Shown in pieces: positions 16,709 through 24,817 of a stretch of DNA of 64,000 bases; the stretch's first letter is position 1, and every line of letters starts with the position of its first letter. The translations under genes and the position numbers were made by a program. The notes under the pieces were generated by a model. It was not told the origin of the DNA. It worked only from the letters and a program-made list of their open reading frames with translations, and did not search any database. The DNA is from an uncultured Acidimicrobiales bacterium (GTDB lineage Bacteria; Actinomycetota; Acidimicrobiia; Acidimicrobiales; Aldehydirespiratoraceae). Location of the stretch: assembly GCA_951812975.1 (NCBI GenBank), contig CATOTC010000001.1, forward strand, positions 1,024,001-1,088,000, given 5' to 3'.

Positions 16709-17497
16709 TCAGTGTCCCTCCACAGAATCGGCACCGTCATGTTCGTCGTCCACCTCGTGGTGGTGGAAGTCCCGTTCACCGGTGACCGTGGCCACGACTC
16801 CGCCGGCGAGCACCGCCACGGCCGTGACCAGAACCAGACCGGCCAGAATGTTCCTGTTGATCCGCCGTTTGCTGACGAACAGCACCGCGATGCAAAGGAT
16901 CAACACCGACACGACTCCGGCAACGACCACCGATCCGAGTTTTGAGGTCGCAAGCAGGATCCGACTGGTGGCCAACACGCCCAGGGCCACCATCGCCGCT
17001 CCCAGCGCAGGGATCTCGATGGGCGCCATCACCCGGTTGCGCAGAACCCGGTTGGCTTCGGGGTCGCCCGTGGCGCGGTCCGCCCAACTGTCCATCAGCC
17101 ATTCGATCGCCACCACACCGCAGACCACCAGACCCGTGACGAACACGGCAGTGTGCAGAACCAGCCCGATCGCCATGGCACCAACGCCGAACGCTCCGAC
17201 CACCGGCCAGAAGCTCGCAGTGACCAGACTGTTGGTCGGGATCTCTTCAACGCCCATGTAGTGGGCCTGCGCGGCAGGATCGGCGTCTCTGAAGAACACC
17301 AGGAACAACGCCACCGTTATGGCGGTGACGCCGAGTCCCAACAGCAGTGAATACCCGAGGTGCTCGCCGATACCGCCCTTCCAACCCATCGAGAGCGGAC
17401 CCATATGGTTGCCGCCGGTGGTGTAGCCGTAGAAGACCGCGGCACCCGCCAGTGCCATTCCGAGACCGAAGAAGAACTTGAAACCTGTGGTGAACAT
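16709..17497 (-). CDS. membrane protein of the oxidase operon, unknown function
   Basis: 262 aa with about seven predicted hydrophobic helices (for example residues 5-25, 47-69, 88-130 and three near the C-terminus) and a His/Asp/Glu-rich cytosolic or periplasmic tail (FHHHEVDDEHD). No family is recognised with confidence. It lies between ctaE2 and ctaC, 8 bp after the first and 1 bp before the second, so it is co-transcribed with the oxidase and may be an extra subunit or an assembly factor. Short motifs such as the GGNHMGPLSMGWKGG loop could serve for a family search. Confidence 0.75.
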   Translation of the reverse strand: MFTTGFKFFFGLGMALAGAAVFYGYTTGGNHMGPLSMGWKGGIGEHLGYSLLLGLGVTAITVALFLVFFRDADPAAQAHYMGVEEIPTNSLVTASFWPVVGAFGVGAMAIGLVLHTAVFVTGLVVCGVVAIEWLMDSWADRATGDPEANRVLRNRVMAPIEIPALGAAMVALGVLATSRILLATSKLGSVVVAGVVSVLILCIAVLFVSKRRINRNILAGLVLVTAVAVLAGGVVATVTGERDFHHHEVDDEHDGADSVEGH

Positions 17498-17504
17498 CGC
17501 CGCG

Positions 17505-18092
17505 CTACTTCGTTATGTAGATGAGGTAGTAGACGATCGACCACATGAACACGACGGTGTTCCAGAACAGGGCCGCTGACGAGACTGCTTCTGCTCTGCG
17601 GGGACCGAACTGGCCGGCCATTGCACGTATGAATGTGAACGCCACGAACACCACCGCAGCGATCAGGAAGACGATGAAGGTTCCGTTGACGAAGAAGAAC
17701 AGGAACTGGGCGTTGTCCGCAGCCATGGCGAACCCGGTGTCGTTGATGATGAACCAGAGCTGATTGAAGATCGCTGCGCCGAAGAGCCCGGTGAGTAGCA
17801 GTGCGACGTAGGCGTTGACGCGGTCATCGGCATTGATCGCCTGCACCGCCCACTGGATCGTGAATATCGACAGGATCAGCGTCCAGAAGATGAACCCCGA
17901 AGGCCCCAGTTCGATGACGCCCTCAGGGAACCATTCGCTGCCGGCGTCGCGAGCCGCAGCACGTTCGAGAATATAGATCCCGGTCACTGCAAAGAAGAAC
18001 ATCAACGCTGCCGCGCAGGCGAACATGGTGCCCACCAACAGACTGCGTGGCCGGGTGACTTCCGGGGCTGGAAGCCCGGTGGTGGCAACCAT
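17505..18092 (-). CDS. degenerate cytochrome c oxidase subunit III paralogue
   Basis: 195 aa, five hydrophobic helices in the order of subunit III. Compared with the canonical copy at 12655-13320, the conserved HGVHV becomes NGTFI and YWHFVDVVWIF becomes FWNTVVFMWSI, so the signature histidines are gone. It overlaps the preceding subunit I paralogue by 1 bp (stop/start at 18092). Homology is inferred from helix pattern and from these two alignable blocks. Together with its neighbour it appears to form a second, ligand-free subunit pair in the same operon. A catalytic role is unlikely; a structural or supercomplex role is possible. Confidence 0.75.
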   Translation of the reverse strand: MVATTGLPAPEVTRPRSLLVGTMFACAAALMFFFAVTGIYILERAAARDAGSEWFPEGVIELGPSGFIFWTLILSIFTIQWAVQAINADDRVNAYVALLLTGLFGAAIFNQLWFIINDTGFAMAADNAQFLFFFVNGTFIVFLIAAVVFVAFTFIRAMAGQFGPRRAEAVSSAALFWNTVVFMWSIVYYLIYITK

Positions 18093-19774
18093 CAGGCCTC
18101 CTCCCCATTCTCGCTCACGGTGTCCAGTAACGGAGCTTCAGACACGACACGCTCCGGTGGTTCTGAGAAGTTACCGGATGAGGGGGGCGACGAGGTGGTC
18201 CATTCCAAGGTTTGGCCGCCATAGGGGTTGTCCTCGACCGACTCGTCGGACCTCGCGGCTTTGGCGAGGGCCGCCACCACGCCGAGAACGCCCAGCACGA
18301 TGAGAACCGCACCCACCGCGGCGACCACATTCATCACTTCGATGAGGTTCTGGTCCGACGGCACAGCCATCAGCGGCGCCGTGCTGCCGGCCACTTGATA
18401 CCCGAACGCCGGGGCCTCGAGGAAGCCGCTGACGAAGTCCGCAGCGCCGAGCAGGACTGCACCGGCCACAAGGTCGAACAGGACCAGGCGGCCCATCATG
18501 ACCGGGAGATGACGACCGCTGATCTTGGGTGCCCAGAACCAGATGCCGGCGATCGCAGCAACCACCGCGCCGTACAGCACGAGGTTCATCACCGCGGTGG
18601 TCGTGGTCCGGCCACCGAGATCCCAGGGCTGTATGACTCGGGCGAGCCCCGCCACCGTGCCCGCGAGCAGCAGCAACCCCGCTCCGATCGCGCCGAGGCT
18701 ATACACCGACAGAAGTCCGGAGATGCCGGCACCGTCGCCGTCGTCTGAGCGCTTGGCGATCGTGTCGGTTGCCGCGCCTATCGAGCCCAGCACCGGCAGC
18801 ACCGCAAAGAGTCCGAAGACGATGAAGATGAACTTCTCGTCGTAGTTGGCGCCCTGGAATGCGGGCTGGCTCCATCCACCCACCGACAAAAGACCGAAGA
18901 GGCCGATCAGGATGACTGCGGCCGTGTGCTGCGCGTGGCGGCGCCTTGCCACGACCGGCGCGATCTGGCCCAGCACACCCAGCACCGGAATGGCGAAGGC
19001 GTAGACCTGTGGCTGTTCGACCAGCCAACCGAGCTGCGTGTAGATGTCACTGGACCCCTCGGCGACGCCGTATTCCCCGGGGCCGCCGCGCAGGTCGAAA
19101 TAGATGAGGGCGAGGTTCCCGAGCGCAATCGGCAGGGTCAGCAGCCAGACACTCGTCGCGACCAGCATCGACCAGGCGAACAGCGGAACTCTCAGGAGGT
19201 TCATGCCCGCCGTTCGCAGCGAGACGACCGTCGTGGCGATACAGATCGAAGCCGCCAGCAGCGAGACGATCACCAGGGCGGTGCCGACCAGGGTCAGGGC
19301 GATGGCGTCGCGCTCACCGCTCGAAACGCCGTCGAGCGCACCCCAGCCGCCGCCGGCCACAACCGAGACAACGGTTATTCCCGCACCGATCATGAACAGC
19401 CAGACGGCGCCGTGGGCCGCCCGCGGGAATGCAATGTTCGTTGCGCCCACCTGCATCGGCACCACCACTGTGGCGAGTCCCACGAACAGCGGGGCCACCA
19501 CCAGCAGCACCAGACCGAAGCGGTATGCGCTGAAATATTGGAAGTAGTTGTTCACTCCGCCGAACAGGTCGTCGGCTGACGAATTGCTGTTCTCGACAGT
19601 GAGAACAACACCGACGATGGTCGCAGCCAGAAGGGCCAGCACACCGGACCGGAGCCACAGGCGACCAATGCGCTTGTGGTCGGTTGTGGTGAGGGCGTCG
19701 AAGAGGCCGACAACTCGGGGCGAGGCTGCCGCCAGCGCGGTTTCCGCAACTGGTGGTGAATCGGTCATCGTCAT
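18092..19774 (-). CDS. haem-copper oxidase subunit I paralogue lacking all metal ligands
   Basis: 560 aa, about 12 hydrophobic helices. Clearly subunit I by TTDHKRIG (30-37), VVPMQVGATNIAFPR, NLLRVPLFAWSM, WFWAPKISG and NPYGGQTLEW, each aligning with the canonical CtaD of this window. Yet every ligand position is changed: FTMHG to FSAYR (81-85), HPEVY to QPQVY (254-258), WAHHMF to WSQPAF (301-306), and VAHFHYV to a segment without histidine (~390-400). It cannot bind haem a, haem a3 or CuB in the known way. It is the first gene of the operon that continues through ctaE2, the 262-aa protein, ctaC, ctaD, ctaE, ctaF and ctaG. Codon use and length suggest a maintained gene, not a decaying one. 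Confidence 0.88.
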   Translation of the reverse strand: MTMTDSPPVAETALAAASPRVVGLFDALTTTDHKRIGRLWLRSGVLALLAATIVGVVLTVENSNSSADDLFGGVNNYFQYFSAYRFGLVLLVVAPLFVGLATVVVPMQVGATNIAFPRAAHGAVWLFMIGAGITVVSVVAGGGWGALDGVSSGERDAIALTLVGTALVIVSLLAASICIATTVVSLRTAGMNLLRVPLFAWSMLVATSVWLLTLPIALGNLALIYFDLRGGPGEYGVAEGSSDIYTQLGWLVEQPQVYAFAIPVLGVLGQIAPVVARRRHAQHTAAVILIGLFGLLSVGGWSQPAFQGANYDEKFIFIVFGLFAVLPVLGSIGAATDTIAKRSDDGDGAGISGLLSVYSLGAIGAGLLLLAGTVAGLARVIQPWDLGGRTTTTAVMNLVLYGAVVAAIAGIWFWAPKISGRHLPVMMGRLVLFDLVAGAVLLGAADFVSGFLEAPAFGYQVAGSTAPLMAVPSDQNLIEVMNVVAAVGAVLIVLGVLGVVAALAKAARSDESVEDNPYGGQTLEWTTSSPPSSGNFSEPPERVVSEAPLLDTVSENGEEA

Positions 19775-19909
19775 GTTGGCAAATGTCCTCCGAGCGCCCC
19801 CGGCGAAGCCCGCCGCGCACGTCTGATCGCAGATGGTCGAGTTGCGTTACCAGCCGATGAGCCTACAGGCACTCGGGCACTAGAATAGAAACCCGGCGGA
19901 AGGTCTTTC

Positions 19910-20806
19910 TCAGACCCCATTGCGAATCACCTCATCGACTGCCATCGCCGCAAACAACAACGCGAGATAGGTGATCGACCACCCGAAAAGCCGCATGGCC
20001 CGCTGTGGCTCCGGTTTGATGAAAACTCTGATCGCGAGTCCTGAAAAAACCGCTCCGAGCAGCACCGCGGCGCCGAGATAGAGCCAACCCATATCGGCGA
20101 CCGGGGCGAACACCAGGGTGAGCGCCCAGAGCACCAGCGTGTAGAGCACGATCCTGCTCGCCGTCGTCTTGAGGCTCACGACCACGGGCAGCATCGGCAC
20201 CTCGGCGGCCGCGTAGTCCTCCTTGTAGCGGATCGCCAGCGCCCAGAAGTGCGGCGGCGTCCAGACGAAGATGATCGCGAACAGAACCAGGGGCGGCCAG
20301 TCCAACTGGTTGGTCACTGCCGTCCAGCCGACCAGAACCGGGACTGCTCCGGCGGCCCCGCCGATGACGATGTTGCTCTTGGACGTGCGTTTCAGCCACA
20401 GCGAGTAGACGAAGACGTAGAACAGGGTTGCTGAGACGGCGAGAAGGGCCGACAGCAGGTTGACGAAGCCCCAGAGCCACCCGAAGGCGACGATTTCGAG
20501 CACGAAAGCGAACACCAGGGCCTGGGGTGGTGAGACTTCCCCGGTCACGAGCGGGCGGCCCTTGGTGCGTTCCATCAGGCGGTCGATGTCGCGGTCGATG
20601 TACATGTTGAAAGTGTTGGCCCCACCCGCGGCCAGCGCACCGCCTGCAACGGTCGCCACGATCAACCAGACCGAGGGGATTCCCCCGTCGGCGACGACCA
20701 TGGTGGGCACCGTGGTTATGAGCAGGAGCTCGATGATCCGCGGCTTGGTCAACGCCACGAACGCGGCGATTCGAGACCTGGATCGGACCCCTGTCACTTC
20801 ACTCAC
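19910..20806 (-). CDS. ctaB: protohaem IX farnesyltransferase (haem O synthase)
   Basis: Transfers a farnesyl group to haem B, giving haem O, the first step to haem A for the oxidase next door. 298 aa from the GTG at 20806; the frame stays open for another 176 codons upstream, but that part is antisense to ctaA and unlike the family. Motifs: NTFNMYIDRDIDRLMERTKGRP (diphosphate/Mg site NxxxDxxxD, about residues 64-85) and IRYKEDYAAAEVPM (second loop). Eight to nine helices are seen. Divergent from ctaA, with about 60 bp between starts. Confidence 0.95.
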   Translation of the reverse strand: MSEVTGVRSRSRIAAFVALTKPRIIELLLITTVPTMVVADGGIPSVWLIVATVAGGALAAGGANTFNMYIDRDIDRLMERTKGRPLVTGEVSPPQALVFAFVLEIVAFGWLWGFVNLLSALLAVSATLFYVFVYSLWLKRTSKSNIVIGGAAGAVPVLVGWTAVTNQLDWPPLVLFAIIFVWTPPHFWALAIRYKEDYAAAEVPMLPVVVSLKTTASRIVLYTLVLWALTLVFAPVADMGWLYLGAAVLLGAVFSGLAIRVFIKPEPQRAMRLFGWSITYLALLFAAMAVDEVIRNGV

Positions 20807-20866
20807 GTCGGTCAGGCTACGCCCCCCGAACCAAGACCACGCCACCGGGGACAAAGCCGCCCGCCC

Positions 20867-21871
20867 ATGGCTTCTGAACAAAGCGGACAAGAGCGGTCGG
20901 CGACGCCGTACCCTTTGATTGTGTCCTCGTTTTCGGCATCGCTTCGAGCGGCTGCTCTCGGGCCGGTCAGCCCCGCTCGCTACCTGAGTTGGACTCGTGG
21001 CGCACTGTGGTCGCTGACCGTGATCGTGGTGTCGGGCGGTGCGGTGCGCCTGACCGGGTCGGGGCTGGGCTGCTCGGACTGGCCGAACTGCGAAGAGGAC
21101 CAGTTCGTGGCCGACCTGGAGTACCACGCCCTGATCGAGTTCGCGAACCGCCTCTTCACCGGGGTCGTGGCCGTGGCGGTGATCATGGCCGTGCTCGGTT
21201 CGCTGCGGCGTTCGCCACGGCGCAAAGACCTGCTGGGCTGGTCGTGGGGACTCGTCGCCGGCGTGGCGGCTCAGGTCGTGCTGGGCGCGATCCTTGTCAA
21301 GACCGAACTCGATCCCAGGTTCACGATGGGGCACTTCCTGTTGAGCATGGTGCTGCTGGCCAACGCCGTGGTGCTCATGGAACTCGCGGGACGCGACGAT
21401 GCTACCGCTCGCCGTTCTCCGGGGGCGTTCACCGGTGCGGCGCGTGCGATCTCAGCAGTAGGTGCGATTCTGCTGGTCAGCGGCACAATCGTCACGGGAT
21501 CCGGGCCCCACAGCGGAAGCGACGAAGCGGAGGTTGCCCAGCGTCTGCCCTTCCTCGTTCGTGAAGTGACCCGTGTCCACAGCATCATCGCGCTCGTGCT
21601 GGTTGGCGGGATCCTGTGGCTGGTCCGCTCGGCCCACCGACAGCAGCAACCGGAGGTTCGCCGGCGCGGGCTTGTCGCTGCGGGTCTGCTAGTGGCCCAG
21701 GGCGCCATCGGCTACTGGCAGTACTTCGCGGGTGTGCCGGTGCTGTTGGTCGGGGTCCACATCCTCGGGGCGTCTTTGAGCTGGATCGCTATTGTCCGGC
21801 TGCATCTGTCGACGGCGGTCGACGCGCGAGTGCCGGTCAGTCCGACCAGATCGCCGGAGCCGGTGCCATGA
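20867..21871 (+). CDS. ctaA: haem A synthase
   Basis: Oxidises haem O to haem A (COX15/CtaA family, membrane). Conserved elements: [17 protein letters not shown] with its Cys, [13 protein letters not shown] (haem His), [19 protein letters not shown] and [12 protein letters not shown], giving the four haem-ligand histidines. 334 aa if the ATG at 20867 is used; a GTG at 20921 (VSSFSAS) is an equally plausible start, since the first 18 codons resemble the dispersed GC repeat. Its TGA overlaps the ATG of clpS. Confidence 0.93.
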   Translation: MASEQSGQERSATPYPLIVSSFSASLRAAALGPVSPARYLSWTRGALWSLTVIVVSGGAVRLTGSGLGCSDWPNCEEDQFVADLEYHALIEFANRLFTGVVAVAVIMAVLGSLRRSPRRKDLLGWSWGLVAGVAAQVVLGAILVKTELDPRFTMGHFLLSMVLLANAVVLMELAGRDDATARRSPGAFTGAARAISAVGAILLVSGTIVTGSGPHSGSDEAEVAQRLPFLVREVTRVHSIIALVLVGGILWLVRSAHRQQQPEVRRRGLVAAGLLVAQGAIGYWQYFAGVPVLLVGVHILGASLSWIAIVRLHLSTAVDARVPVSPTRSPEPVP

Positions 21872-22155
21872 CCGCACCGGTGATGGTCCCCGAGACGAAG
21901 GTCGAAGAATCCGTCGACTACGCCCGGCCCTGGAAGGCGATCGTCTGGGACGATCCGATAAACCTGATGTCGTACGTGGCGTTCGTGTTTCAGAAACTGT
22001 TCGGCTACTCCAAGGAGAAAGCCCACCGGTTGATGATGGAAGTCCACATTGAAGGCAAGGCCGTAGTGTCGTCGGGGACCAGGGAGAAAACAGAGTTCGA
22101 CGTCTTTCGGCTCCACGAGCACGGACTCTGGGCGACCATGGAGAAAGACGAATGA
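21868..22155 (+). CDS. clpS: ClpS, N-degron adaptor of the Clp protease
   Basis: 95 aa. Delivers N-end-rule substrates to ClpAP/ClpCP. Family motifs: [20 protein letters not shown] (21-40), then [17 protein letters not shown] with the pocket His, and a closing [12 protein letters not shown]. It starts with ATGA over the ctaA stop and ends in ATGA over the next start, so it is translationally coupled on both sides. The longer frame upstream of 21868 is antisense/out-of-frame sequence of ctaA. Confidence 0.92.
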   Translation: MTAPVMVPETKVEESVDYARPWKAIVWDDPINLMSYVAFVFQKLFGYSKEKAHRLMMEVHIEGKAVVSSGTREKTEFDVFRLHEHGLWATMEKDE

Positions 22156-22610
22156 GCCGCTTTCGTCCCGAGGGTGACGTCGTTGTCGTGGATCTGCCTT
22201 CCGGGGAACGCGAGATGCTGTCCCAGGTGCTGTCGGATCTGCGCGAACTGCTGATCAAAGGCGGAGACGACACCTTGAGGCGGCTCAAGCCTCCCGCCCA
22301 TCCGGACAGTTCCGAAGCTGAGACCTCGTATCGGGAACTCGTCGACGATGACCTTCTGCGCGGCCGTCTTGAAGCGATCGAACTGGTCGAGTTAACACTC
22401 TCGGGCGCTGAACTCGATGCTTCGGGCGCCGAGGCCTGGATGCAGAGCCTCAACAGCCTCCGTTTGGTGCTCGGTGAACAGCTCACGCTCGCTGGTGTCG
22501 ATCTTGTCAACCACAAGATGCCCGACACCGCCTCGGCCGCCCTGTATGAATGGATCGGCTGGCTCCTCGAGCAGCTCATCGACGCCGCCAGTCAGGCACA
22601 CGACCTGTAG
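22152..22610 (+). CDS. DUF2017 family protein
   Basis: 152 aa, mainly helical and acidic. Actinobacterial DUF2017 genes typically follow clpS, as here with a 4-bp overlap. Recognisable pieces are [19 protein letters not shown] near the N-terminus and [12 protein letters not shown] near the C-terminus. Function unknown; linkage suggests a role around Clp proteolysis, but that is inference. It converges on degV with about 40 bp between stops. Confidence 0.8.
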   Translation: MSRFRPEGDVVVVDLPSGEREMLSQVLSDLRELLIKGGDDTLRRLKPPAHPDSSEAETSYRELVDDDLLRGRLEAIELVELTLSGAELDASGAEAWMQSLNSLRLVLGEQLTLAGVDLVNHKMPDTASAALYEWIGWLLEQLIDAASQAHDL

Positions 22611-22649
22611 GGCATCGGCTGGGTCTCTGCGGTGCCGCCGAGTCCGCTG

Positions 22650-23501
22650 TCATTCTCCTGTGCAGTACCAGAAACCGCCGGCGGTGCCGGGTCCGGTGTG
22701 CGCGGCGATTGACGGGCCAACGCGGTAGCGAACCAACTCCACCTCGACAGGGGCAGCCCGCAACCTCTGCTCGATTCCCTCGGTGAATACCAGAGTGGCC
22801 GCATCGGCCAGGCACACACCCGCCCGGATGGGTCCGCCCTCAGCCAAGAAGCACGCAACGATCTGATCGCACAACTCATCAACGCTGTGCCCCTGTGCCA
22901 CAACCTTGAGATCGCTTCCGTATCCCGAGAGTACTGCGACCCCTTCGCGTTCGCTCTGTTCGCTGTCGTTGAGCAGTTCCGGGCTGAAGCGACCGCCCCG
23001 GCGAGCGAAGTCCAGCGCACTGAGGATAAACGCCGTGCCGACCTCTGGGCGTATCCGTTGGGCCCGAGCGACCACCTGCGGTACCGATGCACCAGCGGCG
23101 ATGGCCGAGGCGGCCTCCCAGACACAGCACGAAACGCCAAACGAGGCGGTGCCGGAGTCAACGATATGGACGTCAGCGTCGACCAATTCGGCCGCGATAC
23201 GTGCGCTGTTGGTGGTTCCGGAGTGTTCGGCGCCGATGTGAACCGAGACAATGTCGGTCGCGCCCTGTTCGACGGCGGACCGATAGATCTCGCTGAACGT
23301 TCCCGGACTCGGCTGTGAGGTTGTGATCTCTGGGAGATCTCCGTCGCTCAACTGCGCCCAGAAGGCGTCAGCGGTGAGGTCGATTCCCTCGCGATATTCG
23401 ACACCGTCGATATTGACGATGATCGGAGCGACCCGGATTCCGAACTCCGCAGCGAGTTCCGGCGGTAGCTGGGAGGCCGAGTCGGTGACGAGCGCTATCA
23501 C
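22650..23501 (-). CDS. DegV family fatty-acid-binding protein
   Basis: 283 aa. DegV proteins bind long-chain fatty acids and, in Firmicutes, act as FakB subunits. Motifs: VTDSASQLPPE (5-15), the TTSQPSPGTFSEIY loop, SGTTNSAR (~94-101) and DSGTASFG. No FakA kinase is seen nearby. The ATG overlaps the plsY stop by 4 bp, which links it to phospholipid synthesis, in agreement with a fatty-acid-handling role. Confidence 0.9.
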   Translation of the reverse strand: MIALVTDSASQLPPELAAEFGIRVAPIIVNIDGVEYREGIDLTADAFWAQLSDGDLPEITTSQPSPGTFSEIYRSAVEQGATDIVSVHIGAEHSGTTNSARIAAELVDADVHIVDSGTASFGVSCCVWEAASAIAAGASVPQVVARAQRIRPEVGTAFILSALDFARRGGRFSPELLNDSEQSEREGVAVLSGYGSDLKVVAQGHSVDELCDQIVACFLAEGGPIRAGVCLADAATLVFTEGIEQRLRAAPVEVELVRYRVGPSIAAHTGPGTAGGFWYCTGE

Positions 23502-24289
23502 TGTCCGCTGCGCCCCTCCGAGAGTGTCGAATCTTGGCGACCCGGGTCGTCTCCAGCCGACTGGACCGCTGCTGACTGCGCCGCTTGGACCGATTCTGCC
23601 GACTGGACCGATTGCGTCGGTTGTTGGCGGTCGAGTTCCTGGCGATTCGATGCTTGTCTATTGAAGGTGTCAACCGTTTCGGCACCGGCGGCGAACCGCA
23701 GCGCGATGATGGCTGAGCTGGCAGCTGCCGCCAGGGGCAGGGACACGGTGGGCGCGACCCCACCCGGGTTTCGATAGCCGTGCCACCACCAGTGCGCCGC
23801 GGTCAGCACCCAGGTAGTGCTGGCCACGGTCGTGGCTGTCCGCGTCCGCTGCTTGAACGGCAGTGCCGAAGTGGCGAGCGCCACTGCCGCGTCCAACGGC
23901 AGATAGATGGGGAACGTGCCGATGACCTGCCCGATGCTGGTCGCCACTCCCTTTCCACCGGTGCGTCCGAGCGGGAAGCAATGGCCTCCGACCGCGGCGG
24001 TCGACGCGAGGTTCGCGCCGGCGGGGCCAGCCAGCGCTCGGCCGAAACGGGCCGCGGCAACGCCTTTGGCGATGTCGGCCGCGCTCACAGCCGCTCCCCA
24101 AGACTTGCCGAGCACATGACCGGCGTTCATTGCACCGGGATTTCCGGTTCCGGATATGCGCAGGTCGGACCGCCTCGCAAGACGGGCCGCGATATCGGCC
24201 GAAGGGATCATGCCGAGTAGATAACCGCCGCTCGCCGCGGCCAGGAGGCGCACTGTCCTGCGTCGGGTACGAATGGACCCTTTCACCAC
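23498..24289 (-). CDS. plsY: acyl-phosphate glycerol-3-phosphate acyltransferase PlsY
   Basis: Membrane enzyme that acylates glycerol-3-phosphate at sn-1. 263 aa. PlsY motifs: YLLGMIPSADIAARL (motif-1 Ser region), GTGNPGAMNA (47-56, glycine-rich), and GHCFPLGRTGGKGVAT (~101-116). The core is of normal size, but a C-terminal tail of about 55 residues is repetitive in Gln/Ser/Ala (QSVQSAESVQAAQSAAVQS), which is not part of the family. Followed directly by degV with a 4-bp overlap. Confidence 0.92.
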   Translation of the reverse strand: MVKGSIRTRRRTVRLLAAASGGYLLGMIPSADIAARLARRSDLRISGTGNPGAMNAGHVLGKSWGAAVSAADIAKGVAAARFGRALAGPAGANLASTAAVGGHCFPLGRTGGKGVATSIGQVIGTFPIYLPLDAAVALATSALPFKQRTRTATTVASTTWVLTAAHWWWHGYRNPGGVAPTVSLPLAAAASSAIIALRFAAGAETVDTFNRQASNRQELDRQQPTQSVQSAESVQAAQSAAVQSAGDDPGRQDSTLSEGRSGQ

Positions 24290-24377
24290 GGGCGTTACCG
24301 TACTGCGTGCCCATAATTCGCGCGCACGCTCCGGGATCAGACGACGTATGCTGTCGTTCGGCCGGTTCTCTGGTCGG

Positions 24378-24453
24378 GCCCCGTTCGTCCAGCGGCCTAG
24401 GACGCCGGCCTTTCACGCCGGTAACACGGGTTCGAATCCCGTACGGGGTACCA
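24378..24453 (+). tRNA. tRNA-Glu (anticodon TTC)
   Basis: 76 nt including an encoded CCA. Acceptor GCCCCGT pairs with ACGGGGT (G1-U72 wobble, as in other actinobacterial tRNA-Glu). Anticodon loop CTTTCAC places TTC at 24412-24414; the T-loop GTTCGAATC is intact. Confidence 0.95.
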
Positions 24454-24633
24454 CAGCGCGCCAAATGGCACTGCGACACTTGGAACAGCCTGAAGAACAA
24501 GCACCAGCGACGCATTTCTTTCAGGTTTCGCACCATCGCAAACGAGATGTGACCAAGGGCCACAGGCGAACACACCGTGCATCAGGTGAAATCGTTCTTA
24601 TCGCGTCTTTGACCGCAGGAAGCGGAGGGGGCC

Positions 24634-24736
24634 GGGGAACGGCTTCGCCGGGGGAATCGAGTGATCTAGGGTGCGCGTATGAGCGTTGCCGCGTTCCCAC
24701 AGATCGACGCCGAGTGACTCAGCGAGGCAGCCTCTG
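24634..24736 (+). repeat. 103-bp direct repeat, left copy, with 12-codon mini-ORF
   Basis: Matches 34003-34105 at 92 of 103 positions by my count, without gaps. It contains an ORF of 12 codons (24680-24718, MSVAAFPQIDAE) and ends at a CoA-transferase-like start region (gcgaggcagcctctg) in which the GTG of the right copy is GCG. The whole stretch 24454-24817 has no other gene: apart from this repeat I see only weakly structured sequence after tRNA-Glu and the tail of the GH32 gene region. Confidence 0.85.
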
Positions 24737-24817
24737 AAGTCCGAAAAAGAACCGGTCGACCGGGGAGCTCCAGACAGAGTCGTCGAGACGAGTTCCTCAA
24801 GCGTGGCGTCGCGCTGG

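Noticed and set aside
18092..19774. Reading the ligand-free subunit I as a pseudogene
   Set aside because: No frameshift or stop, normal length, conserved non-metal motifs and tight operon spacing all point to a maintained gene.
19910..21334. 474-aa form of CtaB
   Set aside because: The first 176 codons run antisense through ctaA and have no CtaB similarity. The GTG at 20806 gives the normal length.
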